From contig NC_003074.8 of NCBI RefSeq assembly GCF_000001735.4, positions 22,513,261-22,577,260 on the forward strand: 64,000 nt of DNA, written 5' to 3'. Below the pieces are notes generated by a model that was not told where the DNA came from, did not search any database, and saw nothing but the letters and a program-made list of their open reading frames with translations. The position numbers and the translations under genes were made by a program. Positions 21,868 through 34,591 of this stretch are shown here, one piece after another (the stretch's first letter is position 1; every line of letters begins with the position of its first letter). The DNA comes from Arabidopsis thaliana (lineage: Eukaryota; Streptophyta; Magnoliopsida; Brassicales; Brassicaceae).

Positions 21868-22220
21868 CTTGATAGCCTCGCTACACTGACCTGACCCATA
21901 TGATATGAAAACACTCTTTCCATTGACCGTAGAGATCGTAAGCGTCCTTGTGCCTTTTATCCAGAAAAAGCCTCCGATGATGGATTAATATGTAATCTCT
22001 GTGAACACCGCTTTGATTCTGGTGAAGACAGGCCAGCTAAACGAGCTAACTTTGCCGCCGTGTCGAGATCCCTAACAGAGCTACAGCTACAAGACTCTCC
22101 AGTCTCCATTCTCCAATATACATCCCTAGGACGACGATCTGGATCCGACATTATATCCTCCGCTCTTCCTAGAACGGCGGTGCAGTTCAGAGAAAAGATG
22201 GCACGGCGGATCAGAGACAT
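21868..22220 (-). pseudogene. PPR gene fragment (N-terminal part plus scrap), related to the gene at 52180-53418
   Basis: The minus strand reads MSLIRRAIFSLNCTAVLGRA, EDIMSDPDRRPRDVY and DLDTAAKLARLA. This aligns with the start of the second intact PPR gene in this window (MSLIGRLNLG, SEDIMSNPDCRPSDL, DLDTAAKYARLA). The scrap at 21868-21930 matches a point much further into that gene, so a large internal deletion has occurred. It lies head to head with the intact PPR gene at 22469. Confidence 0.75.
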
Positions 22221-22468
22221 GATTCGAAAACCCCGCTTTGACTCTGGTCTCCGCCTCTCTGGTGGAGACGAGTTGGCCGCCGGTGTTCACGTGTAGGTCT
22301 CATTATTATATTCATGGGCTTTTTAGAAACAAATAGATCCAAATGGACCGATTTGAAAATGCGTATCTATGGGCCTTTGAAAAAAGCCATGTTAAATTAC
22401 CTTTACCATCCATCATCATTATCGCGATATTTAATGCACCTGCAAAACTGAACCCTAAGTGATCAGTC

Positions 22469-23680
22469 ATGTCCCTCCTCCGCCGCATTGTACGAAATTC
22501 GACCGTATCAAAGGCTGTTCCGGTTGCGAAGGCGTTCATGCCTTACCCACTAGGAAGAGATCCTTCCTCACTCCCAAAGCTTGATCCGGTATCCATCAGC
22601 TATATCGATAGCCGCCCAATTTCTCTGCGCTACAGAGTCAGGGCAATGATCGAGATGTCTAATCTCGACGAAGCCTCGAAGCTCTCGCGGCTAGCTGTCT
22701 TGAACGGATTTCTAGTCGACAGAGACACCGTCTTCATCTGCAATTCCGTAATCGGCGCCATGTGTAGCGCCAAACGGTACGACGATGCCATCTCTCTGTT
22801 CAATTACTTTTTCAACGAGTCTCAGACTCTTCCAAACACGCTCTCCTGCGATCTCATCATCAAAGCACACTGCGACCAAGGTCACGTCGACGATGCTCTT
22901 GAGCTCTACCGTCACATTTTGCTCGACGGACGTGTAGCTCCAGGGATCGAGACATACATGATACTCGCGAAAGCCTTGGTTGATGCTAAAAGATTCGATG
23001 AAGCTTGTGTTTTGGCGAGATCCATGAGCTGTTGTAGTTTCATGGTCTACGACATTCTAATTCGCGGGTTCTTGGATATAGGGAATTTCGTAAAGGCTAG
23101 CCAAATCTTCGAGGAATTGAAAGGACTGGATAGTAAACTTCCAGGGAGAGAATATCACAAGGCAAATGCAATCTTTAATGTTTCGTTTATGAACTATTGG
23201 TTCAAGCAAGGCAAAGATGAGGAAGCTATGGAGATTCTCGCAAATCTGGAAGATGCTCAAGTGCTGAACCCCATTGTCGGAAACAGGGTTTTGCAAGTTC
23301 TGGTGAAGCACGGTAAAAAAACAGAGGCCTGGGAATTGTTTGGAGAGATGATAGAAATTTGTGATTCCGAGACTGTTGACATAATGTCCGAGTATTTTAG
23401 TGAGAAGACTGTACCATTCGAGCGGCTTAGGAAAACGTGTTATAGGAAGATGATCGTGAGTCTCTGCGAGCATGGAAAAGTGTCAGACGCAGAGAAACTC
23501 TTCGCCGAGATGTTTACCGATGTTGACGGAGGGGACTTGTTGGTGGGGCCTGACCTTTTAATATTCAGAGCAATGATCAATGGTTATGTTTCAGTAGGGA
23601 GAGTGGATGATGCTATCAAGACCTTGAACAAGATGCGGATTTCAAATCTCAGAAAGCTTGCTATTCATCAAGCCCCATAA
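22469..23680 (+). CDS. Pentatricopeptide repeat (PPR, P-class-like) protein, 403 aa
   Basis: A single intron-less frame starts at the first ATG after a stop-rich leader. [17 protein letters not shown] is a basic, Ser-rich start typical of mitochondrial or plastid presequences. About eight degenerate 35-residue helical repeats follow, for example [60 protein letters not shown] and [23 protein letters not shown] proteins bind organelle RNA and affect its editing, splicing or stability; the target is unknown. It belongs to the same small family as the minus-strand gene at 52180-53418 (shared phrases NYWFKQGK and [10 protein letters not shown] versus EYWFKQGK and HDAIKTSNKM). No lesion seen. It is short for a PPR protein, so a tail may have been lost. 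Confidence 0.85.
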
Positions 23681-24019
23681 GTTGGATTTGGTATTTTTTT
23701 TTCCTTGTTTATCCTTAAAGTCTTCTTATTCTTTTTTTTTTTTTTTTTTTCTTCTTTGAATTTTTACTAATCGATTGGTATTAGTGAGTTTGTTGAGTGA
23801 TGTCTTTTTGTTGCTAAAACCGAACTGAAGGAATTGGAGAAACTAACTAGAAGCTACAACTAGAGGTTTGGTTAACTAAGTACTTTTTAGTATCTTTTGC
23901 TTTTTGCTTAAATCATGGAGAATCAATAGGAAACTTGTCTACAAAAGGTGATGTCTTGTAGTAGGTAAGGTGTAGGCGTGTGGGTGTAACTGTCTGTTTG
24001 CTTTTCTCTATAAGAGCAT
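23681..24019. other. 3' flank of the PPR gene
   Basis: T-rich, with a run of about 20 T near 23731-23750. Probably 3' UTR and spacer. Nothing else seen. Confidence 0.4.
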
Positions 24020-24162
24020 AATTATTGGTGGTATCTTACCCAAATTCTTAGGCTAAGATTTGTGAAGAAAAGGCTCTTATATAAGAGCTTTTACTCTTAT
24101 ATTTAAGTTTTTTCTTCCCAAATCTTAGATTAAGATTTGGCTAAGATACCACTAATAATGGT
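24020..24162. mobile_element. MITE-like inverted repeat, about 143 bp
   Basis: The left arm (TTATTGGTGGTATCTTACCC and onward) pairs with the right arm, whose reverse complement reads TTATTAGTGGTATCTTAGCC. The imperfect arms are about 45 bp and flank a short centre containing CTCTTATATAAGAG. No coding capacity. Family not assigned. Confidence 0.55.
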
Positions 24163-24417
24163 GGTCTTATCAATGGATTCTTAAATATTTTTGAAAACCT
24201 CTTAAAATATTATATAAAATAAAATATAAAAAAATAAATAGAAAAGGATTCTTTTAGAAGAGTAAATTGACTTTTAAATAAGAGATTTTTTATTCGCTCT
24301 CTCCTCATCTTAAGAGTCTCCCTCCTCATCTTAAGAGTCTTCTTATATTTAATTATAATTTTGTGTATAGAAGTCTTAAGAAATTTGTTTAAAAACCCAT
24401 CAATAATGATGGTCTAA
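24155..24417. mobile_element. Second MITE-like inverted repeat abutting the first
   Basis: The left end (GGTCTTATCAATGGATTCTTAA) and the reverse complement of the right end (ACCATCATTATTGATGGGTT) are similar. The interior has a 21-bp tandem duplication around TCCTCATCTTAAGAGTC (about 24300-24345). No coding capacity. Confidence 0.4.
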
Positions 24418-25117
24418 GTGTGTGTAAGAAGAAAACGGAGCAATGAGTTCTTGTAACGGTGTTTGAATGAAAACAAGTTTAAAGAAGAATTCTAGCTACT
24501 CAATGTTTTCTTTTCTCAAATAAACATCAAATATCTGAGAAAACAACAGTTTTGATACAATATTTTTACATGTTTTAAAATTTAACTAGGTGTCAATGTT
24601 TTCACGATTTTTTGTTAGTATTTTCATTTATTCTTTACTTAATTACTTAAATTAAGTTTTGAGCAAAAAAAAAGACTTTCAAATTTCCACCATTGAAGAT
24701 CGAAGCTCTCTTCATTTTTTTAGTAGAGTAAAAGTTCACGATGAATTTAGTGTTTGCATATATTCTTCAATTAATTAAATTTTGTCTCTGATTAACTAGT
24801 TAAAGAAAACCAAAAACTTTGACAAAAAACTGTGATATCTTGTAACACCACCACGTTATCTAGTGGTGCGGCGTAGTTTCCCACCGTAATCTAACTCTCC
24901 TCTGCACAACGTCCTCAATCTCCAATGTTATCATTAGGTGGCTATGTCTCAAAACTTAAGAATCAAAACTGCGATAATGGAGTAAGAGATGAAGAGGCAA
25001 TTGCGGAGGCAGAGATTCGGCGAAGTTCAGAGGAGGTAGGCGACGAGGTTTTGAAAATTCTAAAGTATTGAACGGCAGCGTTTTTGGAAAGAAAGTAAAA
25101 TAATAATATACTTCGCT
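24418..25117. other. AT-rich stretch
   Basis: No gene seen. A less AT-rich patch at about 24850-25070 carries weak frames on both strands without recognisable motifs. Confidence 0.35.
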
Positions 25118-25345
25118 ATGCAAAATTGTTGGAGTCATGGTCATCGACAAATCTATTTTGAGAGTGACAATAAGAAGCTGATTGAGATTCTCAATGGACA
25201 CACAGGTCATTTTGGCGCTTTCAATTGGATTAGAGATGCAGAGCACTGGAGAAGGAAATTCCAAGATTGTCGTTTTCACTGGGTGCCAAGGCAGCATAAC
25301 AAACCGGCTGATTTACTCGCTAAACACAATATGTTTCGAAATACA
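25118..25345 (+). pseudogene. Isolated RNase H-like fragment of a plant LINE
   Basis: The frame reads QIYFESDNKKLIEILNG, AFNWIRDAEHWRRKF and HWVPRQHNKPADLLAKH. These are the ESD, WIRD and HxxN-x-PAD motifs of the RNase H domain that ends plant L1-type retrotransposon ORF2. Upstream RT is absent and the 3' side loses similarity after about 25345. A domesticated RNase H-like gene is possible but nothing supports a complete one. Confidence 0.55.
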
Positions 25346-26874
25346 AAGTTCATGTTTTTCTCTCATATTTCAAATGTAATATACACAGTGTTTTGGATTT
25401 TTTCAACTAATATCAATAAGAAGATGTTAAAAAAAACGACTATCCGTTTAAATTTAGTCAAACCCGTTAGGCCCACGAGTTTAAACGGGCCTAGCCCTTT
25501 AAATCCTATTAATTTTACTGTATAAATAAACGAGTCTCGGATCTAAATTTTAATAGTAAGCCCAGTCCGTTAAACATATAGTCCATTATAACATCACTAC
25601 CTATCACATTAGAGTAAGATTGGTATATGAAGAAATAACATAACCCGTTTAACAACATGGTTGCAATTTTTAAAATTGATTTGAATTATATATTTTTCAA
25701 ATTAAAATATTATTAAAAAAATAATAAAAAAATAACTATTAATTTCGCTGAATGGAGTAAGATGATATGACAGGTTTGGATCGATAATAATATAAGACGG
25801 TATCCCACAGGTAAAATTCATTAGATATATTTAATTTCACTGAATGAGATTAAATGTTAGGACGGGTTTGTGTCTATAGTAATACGAAACGGTTTACCAC
25901 GGGAGAAATCCTAAATATAACAATAAAAATACAATTATCTTAAACACTAAACAAAATAAACAATATTAACAAAACACATATAATTTAAATTTAAATTATT
26001 TCATCATAATATAGATTTTAACTTAATGAACTGTATGTTATTGTTGCTATATTTTTAAACAGTAAAAATGAAACATAGTATTTGCACACTAAATACTATA
26101 TAGATATAAGAGTTGTACATTTAGAAAATACAAAAGATTAAATCATATATATTTTTAATCTATTAAACAAACTAAATTTTTATTTTCTCTAAAAAATATA
26201 GTCCCACGAATTAAAATCTAGTCAAATAAATAAATGGTGTCATTAAATAAATAAATATACCTTTGCATATAAAAAATGTTAACCGTGTTTTTAAGAAGAA
26301 AAAAATGGCGATACTCAGTCCAAATCTTAGTACAAGAGGAATACCTAGAATTTAAATAAAACAAATTGAAAAGAACGAGTTTTTTAATTAAAGCAGCAAC
26401 TTATATGTAGAGTTGTACTTAAAATAATGAAGGCCTAAGTGAGTTTATTGATAATGTTTTGTATCGTTTGAAATACATTATTTAATTCACAAAAAAGAAA
26501 TTTATAATATATTATGACAAATTAAAATACTGAAAATGAACTTAAAATATGTTATTGTTTATATGCATATTTCACTAAAGTCAAATTTAAGGTGGTTATG
26601 AACATGATTTATAAATTATATAAATAAATTAGGTGAAGAGAAGAAGTGACCACAATTGTAAATTCAAGTTTAATTTGTGAAGAGTTTGTATAGAAAAACT
26701 TCTATAATGTAATACTCGAAAAATTAATAATCACTATAACTAATAAAAGTTTTTGGTCTTTAGTCGAGGCAATATAATATTTAACATAATTCGATAATAT
26801 AATAATTTGTTTGAAAATCAAATGTAACTATATGATCACATCATTATCATATACTAATAATTGCATAAACTTAT

Positions 26875-26912
<38 letters not shown>

Positions 26913-28058
26913 TTAGTAAAATATGATTTTAGTATTATTTGTTTTGTCTTAAATATGCATTAATCTTATACTACATCTAAAACTTTTGTGATCTCAAAGC
27001 ATTCAAGCTGGAGATACTATCATAATGATCTATGTTTTGCTTCGTAGTGAAAATCTTCTCTTTCTTTAAAAGTATTAGAGCATGTAAGATCATGTATATA
27101 ATGTCTTGCACTTCTGATATCGCATTCCCTTTAGTGTAGAAATCTTCTTTAGCCTTTTCTTACATTTTTTTGTTGCAATAATGTCAACTACCTCATTCTC
27201 ATTTAACGACTTTCCTCCCTCAGTTAATTGCTTCTATTCCTAAACGATATTCAGAAAGAAAAATAATTTCAACCGATGAACCTTCCAAAATCTGTACCGA
27301 GAAGATAAAATTAAATTCAACTAAAGCCGTAAAAATACTAAGATTGTAGGAAAGTGAATACGAAGAACTGAAAAAAGTTTTTAAAATAACTGAAATTGAT
27401 TAGTAAATACACTACAAGACTGAAATCATGTATATTTTATTCCAAAATAGAATTTGTTTTTAATAAATACCCGGTCAGTTCAACTGTTTCACTAGATTGC
27501 GAGTTAATAGTTTTTATGAGATTTAATGGTTTTAAAATTGGCGGATATTAGCACTAAACCCATACCGGATAAGTGTCTAGATCATAGATTATAGCCAGAG
27601 GACTGTTCGGGTCGGTCGTAAAATGCCGCGTTTTATAAATCAGTTTTTGTTGTACTACGAGTATAAGTCACTGTAATATGGAAGAATTAAAAAATAAAAG
27701 CCAAGTACATTACAAATTATATCTAATCAAACTAACCATAGTTTTATACAAAATATGACATAGATATTAAATTATCTTAATAAATATCTAGCGTTTTAAA
27801 CAAAATACTTTTCATATTTATGTTTTATAATCACATTCAAACCTTGCTTCAAAATATATATTATTAAAATTCTAACATTAAAAATATATAATTAACTATA
27901 ACTATAATGAAATGATATATAAACTAATACAATAAATTAAAATATTATTTTCAATTATAAAATATATAAAATTCAGTATAATATCCTATAAATTTAAGGT
28001 AATGATCTAGTAAGTTTTGAAAATCCGACAATCCCATACCGATTAGTCCGTATCGACT
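25346..28058. other. AT-rich gene-poor stretch
   Basis: No convincing gene or RNA. It contains the (TA)n run below and short phrases such as GTTTAAACGGGCCTAGCCC (25478) that look like fragments of dispersed repeats. Confidence 0.45.
26876..26909. repeat. (AT)n microsatellite
   Basis: A run of about 17 AT dinucleotides without interruption. Confidence 0.9.
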
Positions 28059-28130
28059 ATGATTGCAGAGGGTAGAATAGTGCCGTCTGAGATCACAGTG
28101 AAACTTTTGTGTAAAGCTATGGAGGAAAGT

Positions 28131-28288
28131 TTTCAAGTTAGGTTATTGCTCTGAATATTCTGTTGTATATTGATGATAGAAGAGAAGATACATATATATG
28201 CGATACAAACGTTTAACCTAAACCAAGTCATTCTTCTATTCTTCTTTGGACTTCATATAAGCCCATTCATCGAAGCCCATCTCTAATA
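28131..28288 (-). repeat. 3' LTR of the copia element (158 bp)
   Basis: Nearly identical to 38215-38371. It has one extra T in GAATATTCTG. It contains the element's only internal polymorphism between LTRs. Confidence 0.93.
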
Positions 28289-28303
28289 CTCCCCCTCAAG
28301 ATG
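28289..28303 (-). other. Polypurine tract of the copia element
   Basis: The minus strand reads CTTGAGGGGGAGT directly before the 3' LTR, the standard plant copia polypurine tract. Confidence 0.85.
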
Positions 28304-29492
28304 GACAGTGGAGATCTCGAACACCCATCTTGCCAAGTAAATACTGCAACTGATTTCGCCCAAGACCCTTGGTAAGAAAATCGGCTAATTGCTCTGTCGT
28401 ACGAACGTGTCGAGTAGACACAATTCCGTCTTTTATCCCATCTCGAACGAAATGACAATCTCTCTCAATGTGTTTCGTACGCTCGTGAAACACCGGATTA
28501 GCTGCGATGTGTACTGCAGCTTTATTATCACAATGAAGAATTATGGATTCTGGATGAGGAACTTGAAAAAATGAGAAGCAGCTCCTTGAGCCATATGAGT
28601 TCTTGATAAGTATAAGCCATAGCTCTATATTCAGCTTCAGCTGAAGAGAGTGATACCCGTTCTTGCTTCTTTGTTTTCCAACATATAGGGGGTTTGCCGA
28701 GTAAGACAACATAGCCGGACAGCGAACGACGCGTTTTTGGACATGTTTGAAAATCTGAATCACAATAGGCATCTAGATGAAGATCATCAGCGTTGCTTAG
28801 TAATAAGCCTTGTCCGCAAGTCCCTTTAAGATATCGTACTAGGCGAACTGCTGCATCCCAATGACGTTTACGTGGTTGTCCGAGAAATTGCGCTAGAAGA
28901 TGAACCGGATAGCAAAGGTCTGGTCGGGTGATAGAAAGATAAACCAACCGGCCAACTAACCTGCGGTATTTGGTTGGTTCAGGATAGAATTCACCGTCTT
29001 CTTTGGCTAGAGTATGATTCTGTTCAATAGGAATGTCAACGGGTTTAGCTCCAAGAAGTCCGCATTCAGAGATGATATCCAAAGTATATTTGCGTTGCGA
29101 GATATAAATCCCTTGCTTTCCTCTGGAGACTTCGATCCCAAGAAAGAATTTTAGAGGACCTAAATCTTTCATGTGAAAGCATTCGCTCATATATGCCTTA
29201 AACTCTGCAGTTAGCTTGGAATCATTACCACCCACAATGAAATCATCCACGTAAACCAAAACATACAAACACGAGCCCCCCTTGAAATATGTGAATAACG
29301 AGTAATCCGTGTAATTATTCGTAAATCCAAACTCTGTGAGTGCATTGGAGAGTTTTTTTTTTTTGATATAATTGTAAATATCATTAGAAATGAAATGTTT
29401 AGGATCTATATAGATAAAACCTATGGCTTTTGAGACCTTGCCAAAAAAGAATAAAAACAAGGCAACAAACAGATTGAAATCAAAGAGTGAAG

Positions 29493-32400
29493 TCATCGGA
29501 TCCAAAGAAGCATCAAGTTACTGAAATGCTTCCTATGTCGTTTAGCAGAGATAGAGTTGCGAACTTCCTTGTCGATCAACTTGAAAGCGGACTGATGAGG
29601 TAGGAGAAGGTTGTTGTGGAGAGAGTTGTTTCGCTGCTTCCAAATGTGAAACACTGTGGCCTGGGCAACCAGCTTCCTTAATAGAGACGGCGCCGCGGTT
29701 GAATGAAGTCTTGTCCAAGAAAGAAGCTCATCCCAGGAAAGAAAGCCTTGACGCTGTGGGTTTAGCCTCAATAGAACCAGTCTCCAAATCGCAGCAGAGT
29801 AGTGGCAGTTAATGAGCAGATGGTCCCTCGTCTCGGTGGAAGCTGAGCAGAGGCAGCATGTCGTTGATATGTTCATACCCCAAGAAGCTAGCCTTTGTCT
29901 CGTCGGCAACCTGTTAAGTTGAGCAACCCACATGTTGAAGGCGTGTTTTGGTATTGCTCCTTTAAACCAAATAGAAGAGGCCCAAATCATCTCTTCCCCT
30001 CTAGGTCTGAGTACTTCCCAAGTCTTAGCAGCAGAGAAACAATTGCTAAAAACATTTCCAACAACCCAGAAAAAGTGATCCTCATCAGCAGAAAAATAAG
30101 GAACCTGCGCTGTTGTAAGAAATGCATGAAATAAGACTGCACGGTCCGAGCGCGGAGACGGAATAGACCATCCCAAGTCAGAAACTGCATCAATCACTTT
30201 GGAATGAATTGGTAATCTTACGTCTCTAGGCCCCTCAGGACCCAAGAACTTTATCAAAGGGCCGAGGTGCGACCATGAGTCAAACCAGAAGCTACACCTA
30301 CGCCCGTTACCAACTTTGCATCTTAGAAATTTTTCTGCCAAAGGTCTTAAGTGCAGCAACGAATTCCAAGTCCATGAGTTAGACCTTGCTTCACTAAGGC
30401 TCCAGAAACTTGCATTACCAATGTTGTGATATCTGTGCCACTCAGCCCATAGAGAACCACTATTAGAGAATAAGAGCCAAATGAATCGGAGACATAGAGT
30501 AGTATTCCATTCTCTGAACCTTCTGAGGCCAAGCCCTCCTTCAGTTTTTGGTAGGCAAACACTTGACCAAGACACCTTTGCTCCCTTTCCACTGTCAATG
30601 TTTCCAGACCACAAGAAACGAGAACACAAGGATTCGATTTTCTTTATGCAACCAAGGGGAATCATGAAAGATGTCATCCAAAAATTGACTGCACCATATA
30701 TAACAGAAGCGATAAGCTGAGTTCTCCCTGCAAAAGATAATGCTTTTACTGCCCATCCCCTGAATCTAGAAGCTATCTTTTCAATAAGGGGGTCATACTC
30801 GGCAATTCGCAGCTTCCTGTGCATTAACGGTAAACCAAGGTACCTGATAGGCAGATTTCCCACATCAAACCCGTATCTTGTAATGGCCGTTACCTCCCCT
30901 TGATTTAGACCGGAATAGTAGAGATTTGTTTTCTCCTTGTTCATATGTAACCCCGACCAGCTAGCAAAGTCCTCTAGAACCTCGTTGATACCATGAAGAG
31001 AGAATTCACTTCCATTAAAGAAGATCATAACATCATCCGCGAACATGAGATGAGAGATTTTAAGCTCAGAGGTTTTGGGATGATAGTTGATATATCCATT
31101 GGCAAACCGAGAGGTGAGGAGTCTTGAAAACACCTCCATAGCAAGCACAAAGAGATAAGGAGAGATCGGGTCTCCCTGTCTAAGCCCTTTTGAACTCTTG
31201 AAAAAGCCACTTGAGGAACCGTTAACACACACAGAAAAAGTGGGAGTAGTGATACATTCTTTGATCCAACCAATAAACTTAGCAGGAATGTCCAAGGCAC
31301 GCAGCGCAGACAAAATAAAATCCCAATTTACCGAGTCAAAAGCCTTCCGAAGATCAACTTTAAGCATTGCTCTTGACTCAATGTTGCTTCTATTGTAACC
31401 TTGAACAAGTTCAGTAGCTAACAAGACATTCTCAGCAAGTAATCTTCCCGGCATGAAAGCTGATTGAGAGGGAGAGATAACATGTGAGAGAATAGTTTGA
31501 AGCTTTGAAGCGATCAACTTGGCAATAACCTTGTAGACAGTGTTAAGGCAAGAAATTGGCCTGAAATCTGTAGATCTTGAAGCATTGGTTATTTTTGGGA
31601 TAAGAACGAGACTCGTAGCATTCCACTGTTTCAAGATCTAACCTGACTTGAAAAATTCTGAGACAGCAGCAGTGACCTCAGGACCAATGATAGGCCAACA
31701 CCCCGTGAAGAATTCAGCAGAGTATCCATCAGGGCCGCTTGTCTTATTTCTCGGAAGAGAAAAGAAAGCATCACGAATCTCATCGTTAGTGAACTGCTTA
31801 TCCAAGAATTCTTTTTGCACTTGAGAGCATCTAAAAGGAAGAAGAAGCTCCATGTCACTCTGCACAATCGAAGGAGGCGCCTCATTACCACTCAACAAAT
31901 CAGAAAAATATTTGACACAATGGTCCTTAATTCCTTGTTGACTATCAAACATAGTACCATCGTCTCCAATCATGTGATGGATTTGGTTTAGAGACTTTTT
32001 TAAGGCCACCATACGGTGAAAGAAAAGAGTGTTTCTATCACCGTCACCTAACCAAGAGATTCTTGACCTTTGGCAGAAAAAAGATTCCTCAGCAGTAGAT
32101 AACTCCTGCCATTTTTTCTGTGCCTCAAGCTCTCTATTAGTGTTTAGAGAGCTGGGATAAGCTAGAGTTCTAGTTTGGCAACGCAACAAGGTATCATGCG
32201 CCTCTCTGACTCTCTTCTCCAACTCAGAGTAGTTCTCTTTACAAAATTTTCTGATCACTTTCTTCATCTCTTTTAGCTTGTGTGAGAGCCTGAACATATC
32301 AGATCCAGTAATATTGCAAGAAAACCAGTGACAAGCAATCAAAGGCAGAAAATCATGGTTCAATAAAAGGTAGTTGTAAAACTTGAACGCAGTCCTTACT

Positions 32401-33131
32401 CTCAGCCTGTCTTGTTTAAGCACAACCCCACAACAAGCATGATCAGAGAAATCCGGTGCGCCAAAAGTAGCAAGAGACTCAGGGAAAACATTCAGCCAAT
32501 GGTGATTTACCAAAATTCTATCAAGCTTTTTGGCCACCGGTCTGATCTTCGATTTATTCCACCAAGTATAAGTAGTACCCCTATAGACAAGATCAAAGAT
32601 ATCCGCAGCCTCTAAACAGCCTCTAAAATCACGCATGCGTCTATCAACGTTCAAGTCATGCGGGTTTGAATGTTCGGAAGGGACCAAGGTTTGGTTGAAA
32701 TCGCCAAGAACAATCCATGCTTTTCCAAACAATGATTGAGAAGTGGATAAGTCCACCAATTCTGTCCAGAGCTCATATCTAGTCGATTCATCATTTGAAG
32801 CATAGACAATGGAAACAATAATCCACTCCTGCGAATCCGGAAGAAGAACCTCACAAGTAACCATCTGCAACGATTTAAAAAGCACCACAACTTTCACACT
32901 TTGATGCCACAAGATCCATATTTTTCCAAGGTCTGAAAAGCCATAATTATCATCCAAAAACCAGCCAGGTAGGAGTTCATCTATAAACTTCTTACTCTTC
33001 GACTGCTGTACATGCGTCTCAATTAAACCGCCAAAAAAGGGTTCTGCACCTCTAGCCCAATTTTTAAATCCGCTTCTATGACTTGCTATATTAAAGCCAC
33101 GGACATTCCAACAAAAAAGGTTTGTACACAT
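29493..33131 (-). pseudogene. LINE ORF2: endonuclease + reverse transcriptase, one in-frame TAG
   Basis: One frame of 1213 codons runs from ATG 33131, with a single stop, TAG, at 31638-31640 between the endonuclease and RT halves. The endonuclease has FCWNVRGFN, GLIETHVQQ, VLGDFNQTL and SDHACCG. RT has KVDLRKAFDSVNWDFI, LRQGDPISPYLFVLAMEVF and the catalytic LMFADDVMIF, followed by the zf-RVT region (IWFKGAIPKHAFNMWVAQLN, RLASWGMNISTTCCLC). No RNase H domain is seen at the end. It would copy LINE RNA at nicked target DNA. The lone nonsense codon suggests a young element; read-through or a base error are alternatives to true inactivation. Confidence 0.9.
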
Positions 33132-33135
33132 AAAA

Positions 33136-34591
33136 TTATGTGGATTTGAGGCCCTTGCCTCTCAAACCTGTTCGCCGCCTGCGAGGCAGCACATCTGTGA
33201 AATCCAAAAACTCGTCTCCCAATGAGACTTCTTCATCAGGCTCTGAGGATAGAGTATCCGAGGAGTCTTGTTCAACCTCAGAACAAGTCTCTCTTGGGAC
33301 CTTATTTCCAGCTACAAGAGGCGAAATGCTTTTAGTAGCAACAGACAACCCACTCGAGTCACCGACAAGCATGTCCGACTTTTTTTCTTGTAGAGTTTCG
33401 TTTACAGGATTGAAGTTATTAGCAATTGCATTGCCAGCTGGGGACGCATCCAAACCTGGACTTCCAAGTTTAGAAACTGCAGGAGCAGCAGAAGCAGCAT
33501 CTTTATTCTTCTTTTGGTATTTGCGCTTAGTTGTAGAGGTCTTGACTCTAGGACACTGATTTGTGTTATGAGCTGTCGACTTGCAATTCTCGCAAGAGAT
33601 TGGAGCTTTCGGGCAGCGTCGGGCACGATGGCCTATTTCTTTACACTGCTCACAAACCGGAGGCATAAAAGGGCTTGAGACAAGGACTCTCTTTACTTCT
33701 CCGGAATCAAATTGAACGTTGACAGCTTCAGGTAGCGGTTTCCTTGGGTCAATAATTGTGAAAACCTTTGCCACCTCTAAATTAGTCTTGTTAGCAGTGG
33801 ATGGGTGAAGGAATTGCGGATCCCCCACCAGCCCAGCAATTCGTCCAAGACCATCTTCATGAAAGAATTGTAACGGAACATGCCGAAGCTCCAGCCAAAT
33901 TGGTGCCGATGAGAGCTCAGGCTTTTCGGGGACAACACCTGGTTCCCATTTTGCTACAAACATAGTCTGACCTTCAATTTGCCAAAGTCTTTGATTGATG
34001 ACACGGTTCCGCGTGGAGTTATTCGGGATACGAAAAAGGAAAGAATTCCCTTTCATCTTTGAAACTGACACATCTCTGTATTGGCGACTCCAAATCCCAT
34101 TCACAATATTGTGGATGATGCCCTGGGAAGGGGGATCCGAGTAAAACTGGCCAAGAACAAAGCAATCCCAAGATCTGCGATTCTTCTCAATGACAGAATT
34201 GGGTATTTTAACACACGCTTCTCCAGAGGGTAGAAGAAAGGGTTCACCTTGCTTCTGCAGCTTCTTAGATGTGACATTCCCAAGATTGACCCATAATGGT
34301 TCTGAAGTCGGAGAATTCTGAGCTATGGTTTCTGGACTAGCCACTTTCATGGCCGGCGCAGTAGGAGTAGTGACTGGGACACTTGGCCCTTTCACACTTG
34401 TTAAAGTTGGTTCTGCAGAAGCGGGTGAGGCTATCACAGGAGCAACAAAGGAGATCTGAGAAATCGACGACGCTGGGTCTGTCAGATCTGCAGAAATTAT
34501 GGCCAAGTCCGTCACAGGGACAGTCGATTGGGCATTAGAGGGAGAAACGTGAGCTGGAACGACAACAACGGCGGCCGGATCAGAGGACACC
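33136..34591 (-). pseudogene. LINE ORF1 (DUF4283 + CCHC zinc knuckles), 5' end missing
   Basis: The frame is open from the insertion junction to TAA at 33136. It contains a Pro/Val/Ala-rich start, a DUF4283 region (SWDCFVLGQFYSD, NSFLFRIPNNSTRNRVI, PIWLELRHVPLQFFHEDGLG) and two knuckles (CEQCKEIGHRARRCP and CENCKSTAHNTNQCP). It binds element RNA in related LINEs. Its stop lies 4 nt before the ORF2 ATG. By chance the frame stays open upstream into copia RT DNA as far as 34686, which would add foreign residues; no LINE start codon is visible. Confidence 0.82.

Larger units (their letters stand above)
29357..34591 (-). mobile_element. LINE (plant L1-type non-LTR retrotransposon) nested in the copia RT region
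   Basis: Two ORFs on the minus strand end in an oligo-A tail (T run near 29357-29364 on the plus strand). The 10-bp duplication GGAGAGTTTT lies at 29347-29356 and 34592-34601, and the copia RT continues on both sides. ORF1 carries DUF4283 and zinc knuckles; ORF2 has endonuclease and RT. The 5' end falls inside ORF1 upstream of [11 protein letters not shown], so the element is probably slightly 5'-truncated. It is nearly complete, 5.2 kb. Confidence 0.92.

Noticed and set aside
25118-25525. RNase H-like frame as a domesticated host gene.
   Set aside because: It lacks a promoter, a complete domain and conserved ends; a LINE relic is simpler.
26876-26909. (AT)n run as a possible replication or regulatory element.
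   Set aside because: A plain microsatellite in AT-rich spacer without any further support.
30481-30720. Plus-strand frames inside the nested LINE.
   Set aside because: They are antisense to ORF2, whose protein motifs are unambiguous.
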